In this document: one piece after another, positions 1-6,487 of the stretch
Layout: every line of letters starts with the position of its first letter
Position numbering within the stretch: the first letter of the stretch is position 1
Origin: an uncultured Clostridia bacterium
Lineage (GTDB): Bacteria > Bacillota > Clostridia > Lachnospirales > Anaerotignaceae
Assembly (NCBI GenBank): GCA_958420075.1
Contig: CATZIM010000057.1
Location: forward strand, 1 to 9,161
DNA length: 9,161 bases
Direction: 5' to 3'
Program-made: the position numbers and the translations under genes
Notes under the pieces: model-generated
What the model was told of the DNA's origin: nothing
Seen by the model: only the letters and a program-made list of their open reading frames with translations
Databases searched by the model: none

Positions 1-2951
1 GCTTCTTTATAATAATCCTGTCCTACTTTGTAGACTTCGTCTTGGATAATCTCATTTTCGCTGTTATATACTTTGACTTTGAATGTATCGCCATTCCAGT
101 CTTTGTATGTATCCGGCAGTTCAATGCCTGTTTTGGTGACACAGCCCTTATCTCTTTTCCATTCCCGATTTTCTACGGTGATGGTCTGGAGCAAAGTATC
201 CTTTGCGCTGTCATAAAGCTCTACTTTCGCAGGAATCTGGGAAGCGTAATCTTTCACTTCCACCTGGAATGTCTGCTGGTGCTCTCCCACAGAAATGGTG
301 ATGGTCTGTTTGCCCGCTTCTTTCGCTGTAAAGATATGACCATTTTCCATGGATGCGGCAAAACCTCTGCTGCGGCATTCTGCCCATCCATTCAGACGCT
401 GGGAACTGCCTTTTTCTGTTTTCAAAGAGATATTCAGGTTATCCAGCTGGAAAGACTCTCCAACGGCATACTTCTTGGGCACCAGACTGGTATCCAGTGT
501 AAAGGATGCCACAGCGGAAGTATCCGCAGAGGTATCCAGATTTACAATATAATTTTCGTATTTCCAGCCTGCATAATCATCTCCGGCAGCAACGCCTTTC
601 AGCGCAAATTTCCAGGAATTATAGCCATCTTCAAAAACACCATCTGCCAGTTTCTTATCATTGTCATAAATGGCCATGGCCTTGATGGAACCTTCTGTTT
701 CCAGACGATAACGGAATTTGTTTTCCTCCAGCTGAATCTTCTGGGTTTTATCGTCCTGCATGGTCACCAGAATATGTGTGGGTGATTTTTGTTTCACTTC
801 ATCCAGAAAAGCAATGCTCACGGGGAGGGTAGTCTGAGAAAGTTCGTGGGTGAACTTCACAAGCAATGTGCCGTCTTTCATGCCTTCTGTCTGCTTTGTG
901 ATAGTATCGCCGTTTTTGTAATTGGTAACGATGCCGTATTCCTGCAATTGGTCGAATGTTACCACTTTTTCCTTGCCGTCTGTCATATGCAGTGTCAATT
1001 CTGTGTGGCTCAAATCCAGCGGCGTATTGAATTTCGCAGTCAAGGCAGGTTTCTCCTTGAATTCCATCCATGCGATCTGCTGGTCTTTCTGATCCAGACC
1101 ATACTGTTTTGCCTTGGCCAAAGCGTTTTCCATGGCGCTGAGATGGCCTTTTGCCGTTTCTGTGGCACCGCTGACCGCGTCGAAAGCATCGCCTTTTTTC
1201 TCTGTCAGTGCCTTGGAAAGACTGGATAAATCAGACAGACCTACAGCTTTTTTCAGGATATTTTTCCCGCCTGCGTAAAGGTTATTGGTATCGTCTGTAT
1301 ACTTGATGGATTCCGCATTGGTGATGACACCGTCTTTTACTGTCACTTTCACCACGTTGGGACCTCTGTCAGGGTAATAACGTCCCCATGTGGCTGTGCC
1401 GTACCATTGGCCATCTGCGATTTTCCCCTCGGGCTGTGTGGGTTCTGTCTTACCGGAGAAGTCAAAGAGCAGACGTACATAACCGCCGTAAGAATCGTAT
1501 TCTGTGTAGTGGGGGAATGTCAGTTCCAGCGCTTTGCCGTCAATGGCTTTTTCCACCGTATAGTCAGAAAGGGTTTCCCCTGCGGCATTAGATACCTTGA
1601 TGGTGAAGGTGTCTTTTTCCCATTTCTCATATGTTTCCGGCATCTTCACATCATAGAGGGAATACATGCCTTTGGCGTTTTTCCATTTCTCACCGGAAAT
1701 GGTGATGGTCTGGATGGGTTCTCCTGTTTTAGAGGACAGTTCGATTTTTGCAGGAATCTGTTTTTCGTAATCAATGACCTGCACATCGAAGGATTGTGTT
1801 TTGCCATTGTTCTTGATCTGGATGGTCTTTGTGCCCTTCTGGGCATCTTCTTTGGTGAAGATATAATCCTGAGCTGGTTCCGCTGTAAAGCCTTTTGCTT
1901 TGCAGGCATCCCAGCCTTCTTTCCGCTGTTTGCTGCCTTTTTCCGTCACCAGATTGATGTTCAGAGGGCTTAAATCCAGCTGATACCCCACGCCGTATAC
2001 GGTCTGGAGCAGTTCTGTATCCAGCGTAAAGGATGCCACGGCAGAATCGTCTGTCTGGTTGTCGATGGAAATATAATAGGTATTGTATTTCCAGCCAGTG
2101 AAGCCCTCACCGGGAGAAACTTCCCCAAGGAACGCCTCCCAGTCGTTATATTCCTCATGATAAACAGCCGCTGTCAGCAGCCGGTCATTGTCATAGACCT
2201 CGATGTTCTTGATCTTGCCTTCGGCTTTGATGCTGTAATTGAATTCGTTTTCATCCAGCTCCATCTTCTGTGTTTTGCCGTCGGCAAATGTAACCAGCAG
2301 ATGGGTAGGCAATTTTCTCGTGGTCTTTTTGGATGCCACCACTTTGGCAGGCATCACAATCAAGCCATCATTCTGGCGGAACTGCACCTGCAAAGCACCA
2401 TACTGGTTGACACCCGGTGTATCTTTCGTAATGACCGTACCATTTTCAATATTGGTGGTGATGCCATATTCGGAAATCTTGTCAAAGGGTACGGATTTTG
2501 TCTGTCCATCCGCAAGATGTACGTTCAGCACAGTACCTGTTAAATCCAGTTTTTCACCAAAGTTCATGTTTGCCTTGGGCTTTTTCTCAAAATCGAACCA
2601 CTGCACATTCTGTTTCACCTGATCGGAACTGTATTTTTCCGCACGAAGGACAGCGTTTCTCAGTGCGCTCAAGTGGCCTTTGGCTGTTTCCGTGGCGCCG
2701 GACACCGCGTCGTAAGCCGCCCCTGTTTTCTGGCGGAGCTGTGCTTCCAGCTTGTCCACATCTTCTGCATTTCGGATGCCTTTTACATGGTTCAGCACAT
2801 TCTGTCCTCTTTCGAAGCTTTCGTCCTCAATGTGCTTTTCGCTGTATGCCGCAGAAACCTGTCCATCTTTCACAACAACGCGGACAATGTCTGGCCCTTT
2901 CGCCTGGTAATACAAGCTGTCTGTACCAGTGCCATACCATACGCCATCCGC
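1..2951 (-). repeat. Tandem duplication of an FMN-binding plus Ig-like module (about 510 residues per copy)
   Basis: Copy 1 covers residues 446-956 (about 1419-2951). Copy 2 covers residues 957-1428 and is cut off at the window edge. Matching landmarks keep a near-constant offset: ADG starts at 446 and 957, DAVSGATET at 526 and 1036, the tryptophan of GWKY at 732 and 1241, and the cysteine of GWxxC at 795 and 1304. Shared blocks include VSGATETAKGHLSA and SAVASFTLDT. The rest has diverged considerably, so this looks like an old protein-level duplication with selection on certain blocks. Each copy has an FMN-binding domain, then an Ig-like block (LDLxxTxLxxHxxDGxxK), a GWKY block, and a second Ig-like block resembling bacterial Ig group 3 (about 764-830 and 1273-1340). 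Confidence 0.88.
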
Positions 2952-4286
2952 CAGAACACCCTTCTGTTTTTCTTCGGAAGAACCACTGGAACTGCTGGAA
3001 CTGCCGGAGGAATGTTTCTTCTTTCTCACAGGAATTTCTTCTTCCGCGCTTTTCTGGTCTGTGGTCACAGTGGTTTTGGGCTGGACTTCTTTTCCGCCAG
3101 CCTGCACGCCGGAAACATTGTCCCCAGTGGTGACTTTTGTATTTTCCGTAAAAACCTGCACTTGGTCTCCGCTGGCATGGACTTCGCCTACACTGCCTGC
3201 GCCACTGATTTGGGTTCCTTTGGCCTTGGCTTCCACCTTGGATACCGTTCCATCTTTTTCCACCTGGATTTTGGCATTTTCCGCACCAGATTCCACCTGC
3301 ACTGCGCCGATTTTTCCCTTTTCCACCGTCAGGGACAAAGGCTTGGAAATCTGCACTTTATCAAAATCACCGGATAACTTGGTGTCACTGGAAAGGGTCA
3401 CATCTCCCAAAGAACTGTCTGCCGCAGTGAAATTGGTCTGGGTGGGATGCACTGCCAGAACCCCTTTTCCGGCAGTCGTTTTAGAAAATTCCACGCCATC
3501 TCCGCCGCCGCGGACAAGGATTCTGCCTTCCACTTTCACATTATCCAATTTCACACGCTGTGCGCCGTCAGCAATGACCAAATCCCCTTTGACGGTCACA
3601 TTATGCAATGCGGCATCATCTTTCCGTACAATGAGATTGCCTTCCAGATTGGCATCTGCCGTTTTTCCATCTTCAGCGATGTTTCCTGCCAACTGGTAAA
3701 GAACCTGTGAAAATTCCGCTCTGGTAATGGGCGCAAGGGGACTGATCTTCCCTTCATTGCCATGGATATATCCAGCCTCAACCATAGCCGCCACAGCATC
3801 TCTTGCCCAAGGTGCAATCTGGCTGCTGTCTGCATACTGCTGCAAAACATCGGTATTGGACTCATTCAGGCAATAAAATCTCGCCAGCACCGCAAAAACT
3901 TCCTGTCTGGTGATGGGCGCTTCCGGACGCAGCATGCCGCCATCCCCCGCAAATGTGCCCATCTGCACCGCCTTTGCCATATCTTCATAGTACCAAGCTG
4001 TCGTGGGTACGTCTGTATAACCGGTCAGTGAAGCCCCTTTCACTGCACCGGCAAGGCGATTGAGAATTGCCGCCATTTCTGCCCGTTTCAATGTGTCATT
4101 GGCACGAATCTTTCCGCTGTCGCCACTCAGTAAGCCATTGCTAACCGCATAAGACAAAGCATTGGTTGCCCAGTTGTTTGGGAAATCCGAAAAGTCCCCC
4201 GGCGAAGCCGCCAGCACCGGTGTCGGTATGGCGATGGACGCTGCCATCAATGCCGCAAGGACTCTTTTCTGGTGTTCTTTTCCCAT
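1..4286 (-). CDS. Large SLH-anchored surface protein with two covalent-FMN-binding domains (3' end beyond window)
   Basis: The reading frame opens at an ATG at 4286 and stays open to the left edge, giving 1428 visible residues with no stop, so the C-terminus is missing. Residues 1-26 are a Sec signal peptide (basic start, hydrophobic core, VLA before A27). Three SLH domains follow at about 31-80, 88-138 and 148-200, with LKRAE, ITRQE and ITRAE motifs; SLH domains normally bind secondary cell-wall polymer. Residues 205-400 are short beta-rich repeats (NVTVKGDLVIADG type). Residues 421-443 form a basic, Ser-rich linker. FMN-binding domains start at A446 and A957 (ADGxWYGT, GPxxVxVxVKDG) and each contains DAVSGATET, with SGAT at 529-532 and 1039-1042. 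This is the Dxx(S/T)GAT motif on whose threonine ApbE attaches FMN. Ig-like beta domains follow each one. The adjacent apbE gene supports covalent flavinylation. A surface redox or electron-transfer role is inference. Start chosen from the signal peptide and a GAGGAG site 10 bases upstream. Confidence 0.9.
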   Translation of the reverse strand, partial: MGKEHQKRVLAALMAASIAIPTPVLAASPGDFSDFPNNWATNALSYAVSNGLLSGDSGKIRANDTLKRAEMAAILNRLAGAVKGASLTGYTDVPTTAWYYEDMAKAVQMGTFAGDGGMLRPEAPITRQEVFAVLARFYCLNESNTDVLQQYADSSQIAPWARDAVAAMVEAGYIHGNEGKISPLAPITRAEFSQVLYQLAGNIAEDGKTADANLEGNLIVRKDDAALHNVTVKGDLVIADGAQRVKLDNVKVEGRILVRGGGDGVEFSKTTAGKGVLAVHPTQTNFTAADSSLGDVTLSSDTKLSGDFDKVQISKPLSLTVEKGKIGAVQVESGAENAKIQVEKDGTVSKVEAKAKGTQISGAGSVGEVHASGDQVQVFTENTKVTTGDNVSGVQAGGKEVQPKTTVTTDQKSAEEEIPVRKKKHSSGSSSSSSGSSEEKQKGVLADGVWYGTGTDSLYYQAKGPDIVRVVVKDGQVSAAYSEKHIEDESFERGQNVLNHVKGIRNAEDVDKLEAQLRQKTGAAYDAVSGATETAKGHLSALRNAVLRAEKYSSDQVKQNVQWFDFEKKPKANMNFGEKLDLTGTVLNVHLADGQTKSVPFDKISEYGITTNIENGTVITKDTPGVNQYGALQVQFRQNDGLIVMPAKVVASKKTTRKLPTHLLVTFADGKTQKMELDENEFNYSIKAEGKIKNIEVYDNDRLLTAAVYHEEYNDWEAFLGEVSPGEGFTGWKYNTYYISIDNQTDDSAVASFTLDTELLQTVYGVGYQLDLSPLNINLVTEKGSKQRKEGWDACKAKGFTAEPAQDYIFTKEDAQKGTKTIQIKNNGKTQSFDVQVIDYEKQIPAKIELSSKTGEPIQTITISGEKWKNAKGMYSLYDVKMPETYEKWEKDTFTIKVSNAAGETLSDYTVEKAIDGKALELTFPHYTEYDSYGGYVRLLFDFSGKTEPTQPEGKIADGQWYGTATWGRYYPDRGPNVVKVTVKDGVITNAESIKYTDDTNNLYAGGKNILKKAVGLSDLSSLSKALTEKKGDAFDAVSGATETAKGHLSAMENALAKAKQYGLDQKDQQIAWMEFKEKPALTAKFNTPLDLSHTELTLHMTDGKEKVVTFDQLQEYGIVTNYKNGDTITKQTEGMKDGTLLVKFTHELSQTTLPVSIAFLDEVKQKSPTHILVTMQDDKTQKIQLEENKFRYRLETEGSIKAMAIYDNDKKLADGVFEDGYNSWKFALKGVAAGDDYAGWKYENYIVNLDTSADTSAVASFTLDTSLVPKKYAVGESFQLDNLNISLKTEKGSSQRLNGWAECRSRGFAASMENGHIFTAKEAGKQTITISVGEHQQTFQVEVKDYASQIPAKVELYDSAKDTLLQTITVENREWKRDKGCVTKTGIELPDTYKDWNGDTFKVKVYNSENEIIQDEVYKVGQDYYKE

Positions 4287-4296
4287 GTTTGTATCA

Positions 4297-4309
4297 CTCC
4301 TCTTCTCCT
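4297..4309 (-). promoter_or_regulatory. Double Shine-Dalgarno for the SLH flavoprotein gene
   Basis: On the minus strand two purine-rich sites, AGGAG and AGAGGAG, follow one another. The nearer one ends 10 bases before the ATG at 4286. This fixes the start codon and agrees with the signal peptide beginning there. Confidence 0.75.
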
Positions 4310-4327
4310 TTTTACATAAACTATGCT

Positions 4328-4358
4328 GTTTTCCCCATGCATCCCCGTTTGGGAAAAC
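4328..4358 (-). other. Leader hairpin in the 5' UTR of the SLH flavoprotein gene
   Basis: The arms GTTTTCCC (4328-4335) and GGGAAAAC (4351-4358) form a perfect 8-bp inverted repeat around a 15-base loop. It lies in the roughly 107-base leader between the predicted transcription start (about 4393) and the ATG. No U-run follows on the minus strand, so it is not an intrinsic terminator, and I see no known riboswitch core. It could be an mRNA-stabilising stem or could be fortuitous. Confidence 0.4.
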
Positions 4359-4371
4359 GATTTCCGCCCTT

Positions 4372-4390
4372 TAGTTAGCATATGCTAACC
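4372..4390 (-). promoter_or_regulatory. Operator-like palindrome downstream of the SLH gene promoter
   Basis: GTTAGCATATGCTAAC at 4374-4389 is a perfect 16-bp palindrome. It begins 9 bases after the -10 box, so it covers about +3 to +21, a usual position for a repressor site. A related 19-base element (14 of 19 identical) sits at the same position in the apbE promoter at 5521-5539. The GTTAG/CTAAC arms resemble DtxR-type metal-regulator half-sites, but the arm spacing is wider than in the classical box, and MarR-type regulators also use such palindromes. The regulator is therefore not identified. Confidence 0.65.
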
Positions 4391-4399
4391 AGTGAATTC

Positions 4400-4428
4400 A
4401 ATATACCATGTCAGACATTTCTTGTCAA
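4400..4428 (-). promoter_or_regulatory. Sigma-A promoter of the SLH flavoprotein gene
   Basis: On the minus strand there is a perfect -35 TTGACA (4428-4423), a 17-base spacer and a -10 TATATT (4405-4400, 5 of 6 consensus bases). The predicted start is near 4393. It lies downstream of the apbE terminator, so the SLH gene is its own transcription unit. Confidence 0.8.
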
Positions 4429-4448
4429 CAACAGTTTTCCCTGCAACA

Positions 4449-4474
4449 AAAAAACGGCATTTCTGCCGTTTTTT
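4449..4474 (-). terminator. Rho-independent terminator after apbE
   Basis: A perfect 11-bp inverted repeat (AAAAAACGGCA / TGCCGTTTTTT) with a 4-base loop lies 6 bases past the apbE stop codon. On the minus strand the CGGCA/TGCCG core is followed by seven Ts. The A/T arms are symmetrical, so it could also act in the other direction. It separates apbE from the SLH gene promoter just downstream. Confidence 0.85.
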
Positions 4475-4480
4475 AAATGC

Positions 4481-5500
4481 TCATGTCCATAAGACCATAG
4501 GGTCTGCCGTTTTGGGTGTATACATATCCCGCAAACCTTCTGTCATCAGTATTTTTCCGTCATCTGTCATCATAACCGCGTCAAACAGGTCTTTGTGTTC
4601 CTTCCAGAACGCCTCCGCTTTTTCCGGTCCCATAATAAAAAGTGATGTCGAAAGGGCATCGGCCAATGTGCCGTCCTCACTGACAATGGTCACGGAAATG
4701 AAGCCGTTTTCTGCCGGATAACCGGTTCTTGGGTCAATGATATGATGATACACTTTGCCGTTTTCCGTAAAATTCCGCTGGTATCCGCCGGAAGTGATAA
4801 CTGCTTTGTTTTCCACATCTAAAATGCCGAAATAATCCTCCGGATTTCTGGGGTCTTCCAAAGCCACCCGCCAAAGACTGCCGTCGGGCTTTCTTCCTAA
4901 TGTCTGGACATTTCCCCCCAGAGAAACAATGCCGGAAGTGACGCCATTTTCCCGATAAATTTCCATAATCCGCTGGGAGGTATAGCCCTTGGCAATGGCA
5001 CCCAAATCCACAGTGACGCCATCCAGCAGTGTTACCGTATTGCCTTCCATATGCACCTTAGACCCATCCACTTTTGCCAGCTGTTCCGCCAATTCCTCCG
5101 ATGTCGGCACACGGAAATTGCCGTCACGGAACCCCCACAGCTTCATGACCGGCGTAATGGTACAGTCAAAAAGTCCGTCTGTTTCCTTGGATACTTCCAT
5201 CGCTCTGGAAATCACAGCAAGGGTATCCGCCTCCACCTGTCTTTGTCCCAACTGGTTCAGCTGGTACACATCGCCGCTTTCCCCAGTAACAGACAGCAGT
5301 TCATCCAGTCGCTGGATTTCCGCGCTTGCCGCCTCCACAGCCTTTTGGGACTGCTCTCCATAGGCGCAGACATTCATGTAGGTATCCATGGCGAATATCT
5401 CCTCTTTGTAGGGTGTCAGTCCCGATTTGGCTTCATATCTGTCACCGCAGCCCCCCAGCAATGCGGCACAGCAGCATACTGCCAACACCATTTTTTTCAT
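4481..5500 (-). CDS. apbE: FAD:protein FMN transferase, ApbE family lipoprotein
   Basis: ApbE enzymes transfer FMN from FAD, with Mg2+, to a threonine in Dxx(S/T)GAT motifs of exported flavoproteins. From the ATG at 5500 the product has 339 residues, normal for the family. Residues 1-18 are a lipoprotein signal (MKKMVLAVCCCAALLGGC) with lipid-anchored Cys at 18, so the enzyme should sit on the outer face of the membrane. Family motifs are visible: MDTYMNV near 38, VDLGAIAKGY at 164-173, SLGGNVQTLG, HHIIDPRTGYPA with D256, and ADALST with D281 and T285 at the metal site. No key motif is missing. An in-frame ATG at 5533 exists, but the GGAGGTG at 5511-5517 and the signal peptide favour 5500. 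Its likely substrate is the SLH flavoprotein encoded next, which has two target motifs and a matching promoter. Confidence 0.95.
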   Translation of the reverse strand: MKKMVLAVCCCAALLGGCGDRYEAKSGLTPYKEEIFAMDTYMNVCAYGEQSQKAVEAASAEIQRLDELLSVTGESGDVYQLNQLGQRQVEADTLAVISRAMEVSKETDGLFDCTITPVMKLWGFRDGNFRVPTSEELAEQLAKVDGSKVHMEGNTVTLLDGVTVDLGAIAKGYTSQRIMEIYRENGVTSGIVSLGGNVQTLGRKPDGSLWRVALEDPRNPEDYFGILDVENKAVITSGGYQRNFTENGKVYHHIIDPRTGYPAENGFISVTIVSEDGTLADALSTSLFIMGPEKAEAFWKEHKDLFDAVMMTDDGKILMTEGLRDMYTPKTADPMVLWT

Positions 5501-5520
5501 AAATTCTTTCCACCTCCATA

Positions 5521-5539
5521 TAGTTAGCAACAACTAATC
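5521..5539 (-). promoter_or_regulatory. Operator-like element downstream of the apbE promoter
   Basis: On the minus strand this reads GATTAGTTGTTGCTAACTA. It matches the palindromic element of the SLH gene (4372-4390) at 14 of 19 positions and starts 9 bases after the -10 box, exactly as there. The CTAACTA half is fully conserved and the other arm is degenerate, so it may bind the same regulator more weakly. Confidence 0.55.
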
Positions 5540-5548
5540 TTGTAAGAC

Positions 5549-5577
5549 AGCATATCATTTCCTGATTTTTCTGTCAA
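5549..5577 (-). promoter_or_regulatory. Sigma-A promoter of apbE
   Basis: On the minus strand there is a -35 TTGACA (5577-5572), a 17-base spacer and a -10 TATGCT (5554-5549) with an upstream TG that makes it an extended -10. The predicted start is near 5542, giving a leader of about 42 bases. The geometry is identical to the SLH gene promoter 1149 bases away. Confidence 0.75.
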
Positions 5578-5595
5578 TATCCTTATCAGACAACA

Positions 5596-5675
5596 AAAAA
5601 GATATGCGCCGCAGCTTTATGTAGAAAACGAGGGAATCATTTTCTTATAATGGCTTTTACAGCGCATATCTTTTT
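5596..5675 (-). terminator. Long interrupted hairpin, probable terminator of the phosphonate operon
   Basis: The arms AAAAAGATATGCGC (5596-5609) and GCGCATATCTTTTT (5662-5675) form a perfect 14-bp stem around a 52-base loop. The loop can fold further: AGAAAA (5623-5628) pairs with TTTTCT (5640-5645), and TTAT with ATAA just outside. On the minus strand, downstream of the phnX stop, the stem ends in a T-run, as in an intrinsic terminator. The loop is unusually long for one. A small RNA or a processing site is possible. It lies upstream of the apbE promoter, so it insulates the two units. Confidence 0.55.
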
Positions 5676-5687
5676 GTTTTCAAAAAG
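5670..5687 (-). other. Small A/T hairpin that competes with the long hairpin
   Basis: CTTTTTG (5670-5676) and CAAAAAG (5681-5687) form a 7-bp stem with a 4-base loop. It uses bases 5670-5675, which are also part of one arm of the long hairpin at 5596-5675, so the two structures cannot fully coexist. Its low G/C content makes it weak. Confidence 0.35.
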
Positions 5688-5716
5688 TGGAAAAGGGGTG
5701 TTTTTTTAATTGTCTA

Positions 5717-6487
5717 TCAGCAGGAAACCAGTTCCAGAACGCCTCTGATGTCCTGTACTACATAATCAGCGCCAGCTGCGAAATAAGTTTCTGCTGCTTT
5801 TTTGTTTGCTGCTTCTTTTTCTTCTTTGGACAGCCCTTCGTATTCTGCCTGTGTCAGACCCAGCACGGAGCTGCCTTCGATGATGCCTACGGACACCATA
5901 CCAGCGTTTTTGCCTTCTTTGATGTCAGATACGGTATCGCCTACCTTCATGACTCTGGAAACATCCTGCAGTTTCAGGGTTTCCATGTTTTTGAAGATCA
6001 TATAAGGATAAGGTCTGCCGCATTTGCCTACTGCGTCGGGGCTGAACCAGCAATCAGGTTCATAACCTTTTGCTTTTGCACCGGGAACCACCACTGCCAT
6101 CATTTCATCAGTATAGCCTGTGGTGGAGCCGATTTTCAGACCCATTTCACGCAGTTTCTGGATGGTTTCTACCACATAGGGCTTAGGTTCCGCAAAACGG
6201 CTGAGGATTTCCATGATCTTCTTTTCGAAGATTTCATAAACATGCTGCACATCTTCCTCTGTCCAATCTCTGCCCTGTTTTTCCTTCCAAAGGTCGTTAA
6301 TTCTGTCCATGGAAAGCATGGTGCGGATGTGGTCGATTTTCAGCATACCCATGGGTTTGCGCACTTCTTCCAGTGTGGGTGTGATGCCGAATGCTTCAAA
6401 TGCTTCCACAAAAGCCTGCACAGGTGCAAAGCTGCCATAGTCTACAGTTGTTCCAGCCCAGTCAAAAATAATTCCGTCAAATTTCAT
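5717..6487 (-). CDS. phnX: Phosphonoacetaldehyde hydrolase (phosphonatase)
   Basis: This cytoplasmic HAD-superfamily enzyme hydrolyses phosphonoacetaldehyde to acetaldehyde and phosphate, the C-P-cleaving step of AEP breakdown. The product has 256 residues, close to the usual 260-270. The HAD nucleophile motif DWAGTTVD gives D9. K50 in MGMLKIDHI matches the Schiff-base lysine specific to this family; the D9/K50 spacing equals D12/K53 of the Bacillus cereus enzyme. STTGYT supplies HAD motif II and GDTVSDIKEGKNAGM motif III. The start is supported by GGAGGAG at 6496-6502, 8 bases upstream inside phnW. The ATG overlaps the phnW stop as ATGA, so translation is probably coupled. It is the last gene of the operon. 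Confidence 0.96.
   Translation of the reverse strand: MKFDGIIFDWAGTTVDYGSFAPVQAFVEAFEAFGITPTLEEVRKPMGMLKIDHIRTMLSMDRINDLWKEKQGRDWTEEDVQHVYEIFEKKIMEILSRFAEPKPYVVETIQKLREMGLKIGSTTGYTDEMMAVVVPGAKAKGYEPDCWFSPDAVGKCGRPYPYMIFKNMETLKLQDVSRVMKVGDTVSDIKEGKNAGMVSVGIIEGSSVLGLTQAEYEGLSKEEKEAANKKAAETYFAAGADYVVQDIRGVLELVSC

Noticed and set aside
1..2951. The repeated DNA as a mobile element or gene duplication between separate genes
   Set aside because: Both copies are in one uninterrupted reading frame, have strongly diverged, and show no terminal repeats or target duplications. It is an internal protein module repeat.
799..3865. Several short minus-strand open frames (799-1071, 1646-1909, 1970-2158, 3596-3865) inside the SLH gene
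   Set aside because: They lie in other frames than the continuous 1428-residue frame, which has coherent SLH, FMN-binding and Ig-like domains throughout. There is no sign of a frameshift in the large gene.
4374..4389. Rex or PerR/Fur binding site at the palindrome
   Set aside because: The arm sequence and spacing do not fit TTGTTAA-type Rex sites or TTATAAT-type PerR/Fur boxes. The element is kept as an operator for an unidentified regulator.
4287..4393. FMN (RFN) riboswitch in the leader of the flavoprotein gene
   Set aside because: The characteristic conserved RFN core and multi-stem layout are not present; only one simple stem is seen.
5501..5533. Upstream in-frame ATG at 5533 as start of apbE (11 extra residues)
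   Set aside because: It would put tryptophan and charged residues before the signal peptide, lies within the predicted operator and close to the predicted transcription start, and has no ribosome binding site. The ATG at 5500 has a GGAGGTG at suitable distance and a canonical lipoprotein signal.
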